A DNA stretch of 64,000 bases from Aureimonas sp. OT7 (GCF_014844055.1 NZ_CP062167.1:310001-374000), one strand, 5' to 3'. Numbered from the stretch's first letter, positions 8,867 to 19,919 are shown. The notes: generated by a model not told the origin, from the letters alone. Numbers and translations: made by a program.

Positions 8867-10165
8867 TCAGATCCGGGATGTGAGGTGGGCGACCTGCGCC
8901 CCGTATTCATAGATGCCTTCGCGCACTGTCCGGAAGCGCTGCGGGCGTGCATCGCTGAGCGGCAGTGGCAGGTCTTCTTCACGCAGGCCCCCCGTCAGAT
9001 ACCGGGCCAGGACCTGGCCGAACACCGTTCCCGGCGCGATCCCGCGGCCATTGTAACCGCTGAACGAGAAGACCCCTTCGTCGAGCCTGTGAAAGCGCGG
9101 CAGGGCATCTTCTGTCATGCCGATCATGCCGAACCATTCGGATTCGAACTGCACGGGCCCGAGCTGCGGAAAAAGACGCTTCAGCGTTGCCGCGGCCCAG
9201 CGCCGATGGATGGCCCGGCCGGTTCCGCGCAAGGCACCGACGCTGCCGACGACCAGACGGTCATGCACGTCGAAGCGGAAGGATGTCAGGATCTCCTTCG
9301 TGTCCCAGCATCCCTGCCGGCCCGGCAGGATGGACCGGGCGAGGTTTCCGGACAGGGGGCGGGTGGCGATGTTGAAATAGGGCAGATGCACGAGCTCGGT
9401 GCGCAATTGCGGCCAGCACGCCTGCGTATAGGCGTTCGTCGCCGCGATCACCCGCGCCGCCGTGACCGCCCCTTGCGGCGTTTCGAGCCGCCAGGCCCCG
9501 CCGGTGCGGCGCGCGGCGCGCACCGGGCTCCGGCAGAACAGGCGGGCGCCGGCGTCGACCGCGGCGCGCGCCAGCCCCCGCGCATAGGCGAGCGGCTGTA
9601 TGGTACCGGCGCGCCGATCCAGCAAGGCGGAACTGTAGATCCTGCTGCCGATCGCCTCGGCCGCCGCGTCGGCATCCAGATAGTCCACCGGCGCGCCCAG
9701 CGCCTGCCACTCGGCTGCGCGCCCGGCCAGCTCCTCGGCCCCCGCTGCGCCGACGCCACAGTGCAGCGTACCCGCCCGGTTGGCCTCGCAGGCGATGCCA
9801 TGCCGCTCGATCAAGTCGAAGACGACGGCCGGCCCGCCGCCCAGAAGGTCGAGCAGCCGCTTGCCATGCACAGGGCCGAGGACGTTGGGCAACTCGCGCG
9901 GACGGACCCACATGCCGGCATTGACCAGGCCGACATTGCGTCCCGATCCGCCGAACCCAGCCTCCTCCGCCTCCAGGACGATGACATCGACGCCCTGTCC
10001 GGCAAGGTGCAAGGCGGCCGAAAGCCCCGTATATCCCGCCCCGACGATGGCCACGTCGGCGGTTCTTTCACCGTCCAGGGCCGGCGCCGCGGGCGCCGGC
10101 GGCGCCGTCCGCTCCCAAAGCCCGTGGGTCCTGTCGTCCTGTCGCATGTAGGGAAACCCGCGCAT
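8867..10165 (-). CDS. amaA: FAD-dependent amine/imino-acid oxidase, AmaA-like (L-pipecolate oxidase)
   Basis: A 432-residue DAO-family flavoprotein. An N-terminal Rossmann dinucleotide motif (VAIVGAGYTGLSAALHLA, glycines from residue 42) is followed by the EAEEAGFGGSGRN segment. A conserved C-terminal FAD contact reads FSGYNGRGIAPGT. The closest characterised role consistent with the neighbour is AmaA, which oxidises L-pipecolate to piperideine-6-carboxylate; the product would then be handled by the downstream AmaB-like dehydrogenase. Other DAO-family substrates (sarcosine, gamma-glutamylputrescine) remain possible on sequence alone. The ATG at 10165 is used; a second ATG six codons in (MRQDDRT) is an alternative. 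It is transcribed divergently from the gene at 10367. Confidence 0.75.
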   Translation of the reverse strand: MRGFPYMRQDDRTHGLWERTAPPAPAAPALDGERTADVAIVGAGYTGLSAALHLAGQGVDVIVLEAEEAGFGGSGRNVGLVNAGMWVRPRELPNVLGPVHGKRLLDLLGGGPAVVFDLIERHGIACEANRAGTLHCGVGAAGAEELAGRAAEWQALGAPVDYLDADAAAEAIGSRIYSSALLDRRAGTIQPLAYARGLARAAVDAGARLFCRSPVRAARRTGGAWRLETPQGAVTAARVIAATNAYTQACWPQLRTELVHLPYFNIATRPLSGNLARSILPGRQGCWDTKEILTSFRFDVHDRLVVGSVGALRGTGRAIHRRWAAATLKRLFPQLGPVQFESEWFGMIGMTEDALPRFHRLDEGVFSFSGYNGRGIAPGTVFGQVLARYLTGGLREEDLPLPLSDARPQRFRTVREGIYEYGAQVAHLTSRI

Positions 10166-10366
10166 GAATCGGGCGGCATCATAGGACGACCGACGCCGGG
10201 GATGCCATGCGAAGATTGGTCCGGCCGACAGTCCCTTACGGAATGTCGGCGTGAATTGCGCTCTAAGCCGGATTGCGGACGCCGACCGCCGATGGGGTGA
10301 ATTGCCCTACGCCCGTGCGGGCCTGTCTACTGGCGCCAAGGTGAAACGGCAGGAGACTACGGACGC
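10166..10366. promoter_or_regulatory. Divergent intergenic region amaA / secreted SGNH-like gene
   Basis: These 201 bases separate two divergent genes and must hold both promoters. A nine-base direct repeat GTGAATTGC occurs at 10251-10259 and 10297-10305, 46 bases apart start to start; this is a weak operator candidate. No clear -35/-10 pair stands out. A GGAG at about 10352 can serve as a distant ribosome binding site for the plus-strand gene. Confidence 0.4.
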
Positions 10367-11254
10367 ATGACGGCAGGATCGATCTTTCGGGTGGGCGGCT
10401 GCGTACTGGCGCTTGCGATGGCGATGACGTTCCAGGCGGTAAGCGCCGAGGCCACGGAGCGCGCCTTCTCGACGCGGGTGGTGGAATCCGGCCACAGCCT
10501 GACCGACCCGATACCGCCCATGTTGTCACGCATGGTCGTCGCCGCCGGCGGCAAGCCGAGCATCGCCCGCTCCACCATCCCCGGCAGCCCCATGGATTGG
10601 CGGCGCAACAACCCGACCGATCCCCTGCCCAACGCCTGGACCGATATCCAGGACTACGAATTGCTGGTCCTGACGGAGCGGGTCTCGCTGTCCACCACCG
10701 TCCAGTGGCACGACTCGGAAAACGAGGCGCTTCGCTGGGTCGAAAATGCGTGGACGAAGGGTAATGGCGGCAAGGGCGCGGAGACCATGCTGTACGCCAG
10801 CTGGATCCACATCACCAGCGGACCGAACTTCGATAATTTCAACAAGGATCCGGAAGGCCACGTGCCCTTTCGCCTGCGCCTGCCGATGGAGTGGGAGCGC
10901 TGGGAGAAGATCGCGGCGCATGTGAACGCGAACCGGCCGGAGGGCATGCCCCCGGTCCGGATGATCCCGGGGCCGCTGCTGTTCGCCGCTCTCTACGATG
11001 CCGTCGAGGCGAAGCAGGCGCCCGACCTCGAGACGATGGAGATGCTGTTCACCGACGCCATCCACATCAACGATATCGGCGCCTACTTCATCAGCCTCGC
11101 GCATTACGCGATGATCTACGGCCGCGACCCTCGCGGACTGCCGGCCGATGTCGGCCAGGACCAGCCCCTCACCCCTGCCCTGGCGGCCTTCATGCAGGAA
11201 CTGGTCTGGAAGGTCCTGAACGATTACGAGGGCTCGGGGCTCGCCCCGGCCTGA
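10367..11254 (+). CDS. Secreted SGNH-like hydrolase, putative
   Basis: A 295-residue exported protein with a Sec signal (hydrophobic LALAMAMTFQAV, cleavage near AVSAEA). The mature start contains ESGHSLTDPIP, reminiscent of block I of SGNH/GDSL hydrolases with GHSL in place of GDSL. Near the C-terminus, DAIHINDIGAYFISL resembles the DxxH block V. Between them lie many aromatic residues and a WIHITSGPNFDNFN segment. If the assignment holds it is an esterase or carbohydrate-modifying hydrolase in the periplasm; no substrate can be named. It stands alone 91 bases before aspT. The fold assignment rests only on two short motifs. Confidence 0.5.
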   Translation: MTAGSIFRVGGCVLALAMAMTFQAVSAEATERAFSTRVVESGHSLTDPIPPMLSRMVVAAGGKPSIARSTIPGSPMDWRRNNPTDPLPNAWTDIQDYELLVLTERVSLSTTVQWHDSENEALRWVENAWTKGNGGKGAETMLYASWIHITSGPNFDNFNKDPEGHVPFRLRLPMEWERWEKIAAHVNANRPEGMPPVRMIPGPLLFAALYDAVEAKQAPDLETMEMLFTDAIHINDIGAYFISLAHYAMIYGRDPRGLPADVGQDQPLTPALAAFMQELVWKVLNDYEGSGLAPA

Positions 11255-11345
11255 TCCGGGTTGCAGATTCGGCCACGACCGGCTTTCCATGGCCGAACAA
11301 GGCCCTAGCTGACTGTCGCACGATCGCTTTGCGAAGGGGCGTGCG

Positions 11346-13031
11346 ATGGAATGGGTTCACTCGATCCTCACCCGATCTCCTGAGATTGCCCTGTTCCTGT
11401 CGCTTGCGGGCGGGTATGCGCTCGGCAAGGTGCAGTTCGGCAAGTTCCAGCTGGGCGGGGTCGCGGGCTCCCTCCTCGTCGCGGTGGTGATCAGCCAGTT
11501 CGGCGCTACCATCGACAATGGCGTCAAGACGCTCCTGTTCGCGCTCTTCATTTACGCGGTTGGCTTCGAAAGCGGACCCGGCTTTTTCCGGTCCCTCGGC
11601 CGGCAGTCGATCCGCGAGATCGTGCTGGCCGCCGTTCTGGCCGTCACCGGGCTCGCCACCGTCATCGTCTTCGCGCGGCTTTTCGGCCTCGACAAGGGAT
11701 TGGCAGCCGGCGTGGCAGCCGGCGCCTTGACGCAATCTGCCATCATCGGCACGGCCAGCTCGGCGCTGGCGCAACTCGATCTGGCGGCGGAGGAAATCCA
11801 GCGCCTGCAAGGCAATGTGGCGGTGGGCTACGCCGTCACCTACATCTTCGGCTCGTTCGGGGCCATCATCGTCTGCGTCAACATCCTGCCCTGGCTGATG
11901 GGCCGGTCCATCCGCGACGACGCCATGAAGGCCGAGGCCGCGCTTCTGGCCGGCGCGCAGCAATACGGCGCGGGTGAGTCCCCCGCCGTGCCGGACCTCG
12001 TCGGGCGTCTGTTCCGCATCGACGGGGCGGCCGGCCGCAGCATCGCGGATATCGAGGCCGCGGCGGCGTCCCCGATCAGCGTCGAGCGCGTCAAGCGCAA
12101 CGGCTCCATCATCGGCGTCGAGCCCGACCTCATACTCCAGAAGGACGATATCGTTCTTCTGGTCGGGCGGCGCGGGGGCGTTCTCGAAGGGTCGACCGGC
12201 CTTGGGCCCGAAGTGCCTGCATCCGAGGGCATGGACGTGGTCATGGTCAGCCGCGATATCTCGCTGACCTCGCGCGATTTCGTGGGCCGCACGGTCGGCG
12301 ACATCATGACGACGACCGCGTCCGCGCTGAAGCACGGCATCTACGTCACCGCGCTCAAGCGCGGCGGCGCCCCGGTGGCGATAAAGCCCGACGAACGCGT
12401 CGAGGCAGGCGATGTCGTGACCGTCTATGGCAGCGCCTCCGACGTCGCCCGCGTGGCGAAGGCGGCCGGCACGCCGATCCTGCCCAGCGACAAGACCGAT
12501 TTCGTCTATCACAGCCTCGGCATCGTCGCGGGCCTGCTGGTCGGGCTTCTGGTGCTGCGCATAGGCGATGTGCCGCTGACGCTGGGGGCCGGCGGCGGCG
12601 CCCTGCTATCCGGTCTCGTCTTCGGCTGGTATCGCGGCCGCAACATGGCCATCGGCAACCTGCCGCTGCCCGCCTCGACCCTGCTGCGCGACCTCGGCCT
12701 TGCCGGCTTCGTCGCCGCCGTGGGGCTGCAATCCGGCCTGCAGGCCGTCAGCACCGTGCGCGAAAGCGGCATATCGCTGTTCCTGATCGGCGTCGTCGTG
12801 ACGCTGCTGCCGATGCTGATCACCATGCTGGTCGGGCGATATGTCCTGAAATACGACAATACAGCCATCTTCGCCGGCGCGCTTTCCGGGTCGCGCAGCG
12901 CCAACCCGGCCTTCGGCGAAGTGCTGGACAAGGCCGGAAACTCGATCCCCACCGCACCCTTCGCCATCACCTACGCGCTCGCCAACGTTTTCCTGACCCT
13001 GCTCGGGCCACTCGTCGTCGCGTTCGCCTGA
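11346..13031 (+). CDS. aspT: Aspartate:alanine exchanger AspT
   Basis: A 561-residue membrane antiporter of the AAEx family. Two hydrophobic halves (about residues 10-190 and 385-560, roughly five helices each) flank a cytoplasmic region of about 200 residues that contains two TrkA-C-like (RCK_C) domains, seen as the repeated pattern VGRxxxDIxxxxxxxxxVxxxxRxGxxxxxxPDxxxxxGDxVxxxG. The hallmark GALTQSAIIGTASSAL and GALSGSRSANPAFGE segments are present. The characterised protein exchanges aspartate in for alanine out, and with cytosolic aspartate decarboxylation generates a proton motive force. The next gene encodes exactly that decarboxylase, 17 bases downstream, so the pair forms an operon. 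Confidence 0.9.
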   Translation: MEWVHSILTRSPEIALFLSLAGGYALGKVQFGKFQLGGVAGSLLVAVVISQFGATIDNGVKTLLFALFIYAVGFESGPGFFRSLGRQSIREIVLAAVLAVTGLATVIVFARLFGLDKGLAAGVAAGALTQSAIIGTASSALAQLDLAAEEIQRLQGNVAVGYAVTYIFGSFGAIIVCVNILPWLMGRSIRDDAMKAEAALLAGAQQYGAGESPAVPDLVGRLFRIDGAAGRSIADIEAAAASPISVERVKRNGSIIGVEPDLILQKDDIVLLVGRRGGVLEGSTGLGPEVPASEGMDVVMVSRDISLTSRDFVGRTVGDIMTTTASALKHGIYVTALKRGGAPVAIKPDERVEAGDVVTVYGSASDVARVAKAAGTPILPSDKTDFVYHSLGIVAGLLVGLLVLRIGDVPLTLGAGGGALLSGLVFGWYRGRNMAIGNLPLPASTLLRDLGLAGFVAAVGLQSGLQAVSTVRESGISLFLIGVVVTLLPMLITMLVGRYVLKYDNTAIFAGALSGSRSANPAFGEVLDKAGNSIPTAPFAITYALANVFLTLLGPLVVAFA

Positions 13032-13042
13032 ACAGGGAGTAG

Positions 13043-14656
<1,614 letters not shown>

Positions 14657-14680
14657 TTCCACTTTTGCCCCCGGGGGCGC

Positions 14681-16027
14681 TTACTCGGCCGGTACGGCGA
14701 TAGCCTCCGGCTGGGGCTTCGCCTCGCCACGTTCGTGGCCGCCCAGCACCGCATGCAGGCGGTCGGTGTCCAGTTCGCCCTCCCAGCGTGCGACCACGAG
14801 GGTCGCGACGGCGTTGCCGACGAGGTTCGTCAGGGCCCGGCATTCCGACATGAAGCGATCGATGCCGAGAATGAGCGCCATGCCGGCAACCGGCACGGCC
14901 GGCACGACCGACAGCGTCGCGGCCAGCGTGATGAAGCCGGCGCCGGTAATGCCTGCCGCGCCCTTGGACGACAGCATGGCCACCAGCAGCAGCAGGATCT
15001 GGTCGCTCAATGACAGGTCGATATTAGTGGCCTGTGCAATGAACAGGGCCGCCAGCGTCATGTAGATGTTGGTTCCGTCGAGGTTGAAGGAATAGCCGGT
15101 CGGAACGACGAGGCCGACGACGCTGCGCTTGGCGCCGGCCCGCTCCATCTTGTCCATCAGCGTCGGCAGCGCAGCCTCGGACGACGAGGTGCCGAGCACC
15201 AGCAGCAGTTCCTCCTTGATGTAGCGGATGAGCGCGAAGATGGAGAAGCCGTTGTAGCGGCATACGGCGCCGAGGATGATGACGACGAAGAGGATCGAGG
15301 TCAGGTAGAAGGTGCCGACCAGCATGGCCAGATTGGCGACCGAACTGATCCCGTACTTGCCGATGGTGAAGGCCATGGCGCCGAACGCGCCGATGGGGGC
15401 CGCCTTCATCAGGATGCCGACCAGCTTGAACATGGGCACCGATACGGCCTGGAAGAAATCCAGCACCGGCTTGCCCTTTTCGCCGACCATGCCCAGCGCG
15501 ATGCCGAACAGAACCGAGAAGAACAACACCTGCAGGATGTCGCCCTCCGCGAAGGCCGAGACGATGGTGGTGGGGATGATGTTGGACAGGAAGCCGACCA
15601 GGCTCTGCTCATGCGCCTTGGTGGCGTAGTTGGCGACAGCGCTCGGATCCAGCGAGGCCGGATCGATGTTCAGCCCGGCGCCGGGCTTCACCACATTGGC
15701 CACGATGAGGCCGACGATGAGCGCCAGCGTCGAGAAGGTCAGGAAGTACGCCATGGCCTTGCCGGCGACCCGCCCGACCTTCTTCAGGTCGCTCATGCCG
15801 GCGATGCCGGTGACGATGGTCAGGAAGATCACCGGCGCGATGATCATCTTGACGAGCTTGATGAAGGCATCGCCCAGCGGCTTCAGGCTTTCGCCGAGCT
15901 GCGGATAGAAGTGCCCGAGCGCGATGCCGAGCGCGATGGCGACAAGCACCTGGACATAGAGTTGCGCATAGATCGGCTTGCGCTTCTGCGGGCCTGCGCC
16001 GGTTTCGACAGCCATGGGTACGGCCAT
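14681..16027 (-). CDS. dctA: C4-dicarboxylate:cation symporter DctA
   Basis: A 448-residue DAACS-family transporter for succinate, fumarate, malate and aspartate. It carries the signature serine-rich stretch [13 protein letters not shown] and the [10 protein letters not shown] motif, with eight hydrophobic segments and two re-entrant regions as expected. The start was set at 16027 because GGGAGG lies six bases upstream of this ATG; the frame stays open much further upstream but only as antisense of dctB. A sigma-54 promoter and DctD-like sites precede it, and dctB-dctD are divergent, so induction by external C4-dicarboxylates is expected. Confidence 0.97.
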   Translation of the reverse strand: MAVPMAVETGAGPQKRKPIYAQLYVQVLVAIALGIALGHFYPQLGESLKPLGDAFIKLVKMIIAPVIFLTIVTGIAGMSDLKKVGRVAGKAMAYFLTFSTLALIVGLIVANVVKPGAGLNIDPASLDPSAVANYATKAHEQSLVGFLSNIIPTTIVSAFAEGDILQVLFFSVLFGIALGMVGEKGKPVLDFFQAVSVPMFKLVGILMKAAPIGAFGAMAFTIGKYGISSVANLAMLVGTFYLTSILFVVIILGAVCRYNGFSIFALIRYIKEELLLVLGTSSSEAALPTLMDKMERAGAKRSVVGLVVPTGYSFNLDGTNIYMTLAALFIAQATNIDLSLSDQILLLLVAMLSSKGAAGITGAGFITLAATLSVVPAVPVAGMALILGIDRFMSECRALTNLVGNAVATLVVARWEGELDTDRLHAVLGGHERGEAKPQPEAIAVPAE

Positions 16028-16118
16028 GATATTCCTCCCGTATCGGTGGACAGGGTGACTGGGCACCCCATGTTCTCCCGGCCCGAAGCGACGCGCGCGG
16101 ACCTTGGATCCCCCTTTC

Positions 16119-16133
16119 GCAAGCGGCGTGCCA
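16119..16133 (-). promoter_or_regulatory. Sigma-54 promoter of dctA
   Basis: Read on the minus strand this is TGGCAC-N5-TTGC, the -24/-12 consensus for RpoN holoenzyme with exact GG and GC doublets and correct spacing. It lies 92 bases before the dctA ATG, giving an untranslated leader of about 80 bases. A DctD-type sigma-54 activator is encoded in the same locus. Confidence 0.88.
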
Positions 16134-16207
16134 TTCGCTTGGCGCAGGCCTCTCATGCCGGATTTGCAGGGGTGACGGCCCCCCATCGACGCAATGCGGA
16201 TCAGAAT

Positions 16208-16225
16208 TGTGCGATATTTCGCTCG
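16208..16225. promoter_or_regulatory. Second (imperfect) DctD-type activator site
   Basis: The sequence TGTGCGA-TATT-TCGCTCG matches the perfect palindrome at 16240-16257 in its left arm and spacing and partly in its right arm. The two centres are 32 bases apart, about three helical turns, as expected for two cooperating activator dimers on one DNA face. Both lie upstream of the sigma-54 promoter. Confidence 0.65.
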
Positions 16226-16239
16226 CGTGCCGCCGCCAT

Positions 16240-16257
16240 TGTGCGGTAAACCGCACA
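16240..16257. promoter_or_regulatory. DctD-type upstream activating sequence, perfect palindrome
   Basis: TGTGCGG-TAAA-CCGCACA is a perfect inverted repeat with seven-base arms. From memory it closely resembles the DctD sites of rhizobial dctA promoters. It sits about 110 bases upstream of the dctA -12 element and ends only one base before the dctB ATG, so occupancy could also affect dctB expression. Confidence 0.8.
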
Positions 16258-16258
16258 T

Positions 16259-18073
16259 ATGAGATGGATCGCGAAACCCGGAACGATCTGGCTGGTGGCG
16301 GCACTGGTGGGGACACTTGCCTGTATCGGTGCGGCCGGGCCCCTGGCGCGCCAGCACAGGCTGTCCGAACTGTCCGAAGAAGCGGCGCGTGCCGCTCCGC
16401 TGGCGCGCGCCGTGCTGGCCAGCGAGATCGGCAAGCAGCGCAGCGTGCCCCTGATCCTGTCGCAGGACACAGACATCGCCAGAGTTCTGGCCACGCCCGA
16501 TGCCGACGCCCTCCGGCGGACCGACGAGCGCCTGGCGCAACTGGCCGGAGAAACGGGCGCCAGCGTCATCTACCTGATCGATGCTGCCGGCGACACGGTC
16601 GCCGCGAGCAATCACGCGCAGGCCGACAGCTTTGTCGGCAATAACTATGCCTTCCGTGACTACTTCCAGCGCGCCCTGCGCCAGGTGGCGGGCGAACAAT
16701 ATGGCCTCGGGACCGTCAGCCGCCGGCCGGGCCTCTATCTTTCGCGGCGCGTGGATGGCGCGGACGGACGCGCTTTGGGCGTCGTTGTGGTCAAGGTCGA
16801 GTTGAACAGCGTCGAGCAGACCTGGGCGTCCAGTGGCCGCCCCACCTTCGTCGACGATGGGCGGGGCGTCGTACTTGCGACCAGCGTTCCGGGCTGGCGG
16901 TTCAGGGCGCTTCGTGCCCTGGCGCCGGAGGAGGCTCAGGCCATACGGGACAGCATCCAGTTCGCCGATGCCGGCCTGCAGCCCCTCGACATGACGGGCA
17001 TGGCCGGAACGGCGGATGACGGCCTCGTCACCGTCGACGCCGGCAGCGGCATGCAGGCCCATGTGGAGGCGACCCTGCCTTTGCAGGAGAACCCTGCGGA
17101 GTGGCGCATCCACGTGCTGGTTCCGGCCGCGGCGGCGCTTGCGCAGTCGCAGTTGTATTGGCGCGGCGTGACGGCGCTCGCGCTGGCGCTGGCATTCGGC
17201 ACGCTGTTCTTCCTGTATCGCAGGCGCCGCTGGGCCGCTGAACGGCGCGCCGACATGGTCCGTACCGCCGCCGTGCTGGAGCGGCGCGTGAACGAGCGTA
17301 CCGCAGAGCTGTCCGCCGCCAATCTCCGGCTGGAGACGGAGATCGCCGAGCGCGAAAGCGTCGAGGCGCGCGTCCTGCGCCTGCGCGACGACCTTGCGCA
17401 GGCCAACCGCCTCGCATCGCTGGGGCAGATCACCGCCGGCGTGGCGCACGAGATCAACCAGCCGCTTTCCGCGATCCGCACCTTTGCCGAAAACGCCGGA
17501 ACGCTCCTCGACAGGGGCGACGCCGCCCGCACCCGCGCGAACCTCGATACGATCGCCGGTCTTGCCGACCGGATCGGGGAGATCACCGGCACATTGCGCA
17601 ATTTCGCCCGGCGGCAGACGGGCGTGCACCAAGTGATGGATGTCGCCGAACCGGTCGATGGGGCCGTCATGATGCTCCGCAGCCGGATGAAGCAGCAGAA
17701 TGTCCGGCTGGAACGGCAGGCACCTTCCGGGCCGGCGCTGGTGGATGGCAACAAGACCCGGCTGGAGCAGGTTTTCGTCAACCTCCTGCGCAACGCGCTG
17801 GATGCGATGGAGGGCGAGGGCACGATCCGGATCCGGACGAGCGTCAGCAGCGACAGCGTCAGCGTCGCGATCGAGGATACGGGCCCCGGCCTGTCGCCGG
17901 ACATGCTGGATCGCCTGTTTACGCCATTCTCGACCACACGGCAGAACGGCCTTGGCCTCGGCCTCGTGATCACCGCCGACATTCTCCGCGACCTCGGCGG
18001 CGGCATCACCACCGGCAACGCTTCATCGGGCGGCGCCTGCATGACGATCACGCTTCCAAGGGTTGCAGGATGA
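16259..18073 (+). CDS. dctB: C4-dicarboxylate sensor histidine kinase DctB
   Basis: A 604-residue membrane kinase. A first helix (about 9-28) and a second near residue 300 bracket a periplasmic double-PAS sensor region containing [10 protein letters not shown] and YLSRRV, typical of DctB. A cytoplasmic coiled coil follows, then the H-box [15 protein letters not shown] (His397), N-box [14 protein letters not shown], and G-boxes [10 protein letters not shown] and NGLGLGLVI. It should phosphorylate DctD on sensing succinate, malate or fumarate. The ATG at 16259 has no convincing ribosome binding site because the DctD palindrome occupies that position, and an in-frame stop at 16247 excludes an earlier start. 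Its stop overlaps dctD by four bases. Confidence 0.95.
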   Translation: MRWIAKPGTIWLVAALVGTLACIGAAGPLARQHRLSELSEEAARAAPLARAVLASEIGKQRSVPLILSQDTDIARVLATPDADALRRTDERLAQLAGETGASVIYLIDAAGDTVAASNHAQADSFVGNNYAFRDYFQRALRQVAGEQYGLGTVSRRPGLYLSRRVDGADGRALGVVVVKVELNSVEQTWASSGRPTFVDDGRGVVLATSVPGWRFRALRALAPEEAQAIRDSIQFADAGLQPLDMTGMAGTADDGLVTVDAGSGMQAHVEATLPLQENPAEWRIHVLVPAAAALAQSQLYWRGVTALALALAFGTLFFLYRRRRWAAERRADMVRTAAVLERRVNERTAELSAANLRLETEIAERESVEARVLRLRDDLAQANRLASLGQITAGVAHEINQPLSAIRTFAENAGTLLDRGDAARTRANLDTIAGLADRIGEITGTLRNFARRQTGVHQVMDVAEPVDGAVMMLRSRMKQQNVRLERQAPSGPALVDGNKTRLEQVFVNLLRNALDAMEGEGTIRIRTSVSSDSVSVAIEDTGPGLSPDMLDRLFTPFSTTRQNGLGLGLVITADILRDLGGGITTGNASSGGACMTITLPRVAG

Positions 18074-19440
18074 GCCCAACCATCAACCGGGTCCTGTTCG
18101 TGGACGATGACGAGGCAATGCGCTCGGCCAACGCCCAGACGCTGGAGCTGGCGGGCTTCGAGCCCGTTCTCGCGGCATCCGCGATGGATGCGATCGCGCG
18201 CCTGGAAGGCGGTTTCGACGGCATCGTGGTTTCCGACATCCGCATGCCGGGCATGGATGGGCTGCAACTCTTCGCGGCGATCCGCGCGATCGACCCGGAC
18301 CTGCCCGTCATCCTCATAACCGGGCACGGCGATGTGGACATGGCGGTGTCGGCGCTCAAGCGCGGTGTCTACGACTTCATCCCGAAGCCCTTCGCACGCG
18401 ACCGGCTCCTGGCCAGCATCGCCCGTGCCGTGGAAAAGCGCAGCCTCGTCCTGGAAAACCGACGCCTGCGCGCGATGGCCGCCGAAGTTGACGAAGACCT
18501 GCCCCTGATAGGGCAGACGCCGCAGATGCGCAGCCTTCGCCGCACCGTGCGACAGATCGCGCAGACCGATGTGGACGTTCTGATCGAAGGGGAGACCGGC
18601 TCCGGCAAGGACGTGGTCGCCAATCTCATCCATCGATGGAGCGCCCGCGCGCCCAAACCCTTCGTGGCATTGAATTGCGGCGCGCTGCCGGAAACGGTGA
18701 TCGAAAGCGAGCTGTTCGGCCATGAGGCAGGCGCCTTCACCGGCGCCCAGAAAAGGCGCGTCGGCCGTATCGAGCATTCGGCGGGGGGCACCCTCTTTCT
18801 CGACGAGATCGAATCCATGCCGCCATCCCTTCAGGTCAAGTTGCTGCGGGTCCTGGAAACACGCCGGATCGACCCTCTCGGCACGAATGAAAGCCGGCCC
18901 GTGAACATCCGGGTCGTCGCGGCGGCCAAGGTCGATCTGGGCAATCCCTCCGAGCGTCGGGGTTTCCGCGAGGACCTTTACTATCGGTTGAATGTCGTGA
19001 CCCTGCGCATCCCACCGCTGCGGGAGCGCATGGAGGACGTGCCGCTTTTGTTTGCGCATTTCCTGCAATCGGCCGCCCGTCGTTTCGGCCGGGAGACCCC
19101 TGCCCTGACGAAAGCCGTTCACGAACGCCTGCGCGCCCATCGCTGGCCCGGCAATGTCCGCGAGCTTTCGCATTACGCCGAGCGCACGGTCCTTGGACTG
19201 GGCGATATGGACTTCAGTGCGGCAAGTGCCGGCGCAACATCGTCCGACAGCACCGGGCCCCTTCCGGATCGGGTGGCCGCATTCGAGGCCGAGGCGATCC
19301 GGCAGGCCCTGCGCGACAACGCCGGAGACGCGCGCGCAACCATCGAGGCGCTCGGCATCCCGCGCAAGACTTTCTACGATAAGCTGCAGCGTCACGGTAT
19401 TGCGCGCCGGGACTTCGGCTCCGCGTCGGACGAGGATTGA
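18070..19440 (+). CDS. dctD: Sigma-54-dependent response regulator DctD
   Basis: A 456-residue NtrC-type activator. The receiver domain has the acidic pair DDDE and the phospho-acceptor in SDIRMPG (Asp56). The AAA+ domain shows Walker A GETGSGKD (174-181), the sigma-54 contact loop GAFTGA (221-226) and Walker B LFLDEIE. A short C-terminal helix-turn-helix ([19 protein letters not shown]) follows. It overlaps dctB as ATGA. It should bind the palindromes at 16208-16257 and activate dctA from the sigma-54 promoter. Confidence 0.95.
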   Translation: MSPTINRVLFVDDDEAMRSANAQTLELAGFEPVLAASAMDAIARLEGGFDGIVVSDIRMPGMDGLQLFAAIRAIDPDLPVILITGHGDVDMAVSALKRGVYDFIPKPFARDRLLASIARAVEKRSLVLENRRLRAMAAEVDEDLPLIGQTPQMRSLRRTVRQIAQTDVDVLIEGETGSGKDVVANLIHRWSARAPKPFVALNCGALPETVIESELFGHEAGAFTGAQKRRVGRIEHSAGGTLFLDEIESMPPSLQVKLLRVLETRRIDPLGTNESRPVNIRVVAAAKVDLGNPSERRGFREDLYYRLNVVTLRIPPLRERMEDVPLLFAHFLQSAARRFGRETPALTKAVHERLRAHRWPGNVRELSHYAERTVLGLGDMDFSAASAGATSSDSTGPLPDRVAAFEAEAIRQALRDNAGDARATIEALGIPRKTFYDKLQRHGIARRDFGSASDED

Positions 19441-19707
19441 TTGACCGCTCAACGACGGTCTGGTTGCGCTGGAATACTCCTTTTGATGTACAACGTATAT
19501 GATGACACGCGTTCGTGATTAAAACTTATTTTGCAAAAATAACAATATCTTAGCTGACTTATATTTAGAATATTTTATATTTTGCAACCCTAAGTTGATA
19601 TTTTTTGATCATTAAACTGATAAATGATATGCAACTCATTTCGCTTCCGTACGTTGTCTTCGGCGCAGCGGAAGCTGACTACTGCACCACAAAGGGGATT
19701 GGGTCGC
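19441..19707. other. AT-rich intergenic island
   Basis: About 150 bases here (roughly 19485-19630) are strongly AT-rich, in sharp contrast to the surrounding genome. A ten-base direct repeat TATTTTGCAA occurs at 19527-19536 and 19578-19587, 51 bases apart. Several TATA-like runs and TGATC/TGATA words are present, so promoters for the next gene are plausible, but none can be chosen with confidence. Such AT-rich patches often attract H-NS/MucR-type silencers or mark recent insertion. I see no coding potential in it. Confidence 0.6.
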
Positions 19708-19905
19708 ATGACTGAACCGCTCGCTGCCAACATTGACCTCTTGACCGAGATGCTGCTTCGATCACGCGAGATCGCAGTGGACGAGAATCTCGATCAGCTT
19801 CTGCCGGCGCTGGACGCCGCCATCTTCATCGCCGGCCACGCAATGGCGGATCGAATGGACGACAGTGCATGGGCCTACCTGGACTCTGGCGCCACCTTGA
19901 ACTGA
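19708..19905 (+). CDS. Small acidic hypothetical protein, 65 residues
   Basis: An open frame encoding an acidic, probably helical protein (LLTEMLLRSREIAVDENLDQLLPALDAAIFIAGHAMADRMDD). There is no signal peptide or membrane helix. The ATG at 19708 is chosen because AGGGG lies upstream and the composition becomes genome-like from here; an earlier in-frame ATG at 19624 would include residues encoded by the AT-rich island and looks non-coding. I do not recognise a family. It ends 88 bases before the sugar transporter operon, so the two may be transcribed together. Confidence 0.55.
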   Translation: MTEPLAANIDLLTEMLLRSREIAVDENLDQLLPALDAAIFIAGHAMADRMDDSAWAYLDSGATLN

Positions 19906-19919
19906 GGAATACGTGCCGC

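Noticed and set aside
10251..10305. Nine-base direct repeat GTGAATTGC as an operator
   Set aside because: Only two copies with 46-base spacing, no symmetry and no nearby regulator gene; kept only as a remark on the intergenic region.
11268..11297. TTCGGCCA/TGGCCGAA inverted repeat after the SGNH-like gene
   Set aside because: Eight-base arms with a 14-base centre and no T-run; made of common GC-rich words, so neither a terminator nor an operator can be argued.
14667..14678. GCCCCCGGGGGC palindrome between aspD and dctA as a terminator
   Set aside because: The stem leaves almost no loop and has no T-run on either strand long enough to call termination.
14681..17632. A 983-codon minus-strand open frame running from dctA through the dctB region
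   Set aside because: Only the last 448 codons are dctA. A good ribosome binding site and family start are at 16027; the rest is antisense of dctB in GC-rich DNA and also crosses the sigma-54 promoter and DctD sites.
16936..19452. An 838-codon minus-strand open frame opposite dctB-dctD
   Set aside because: It is antisense to two well-supported genes and shows no recognisable domain.
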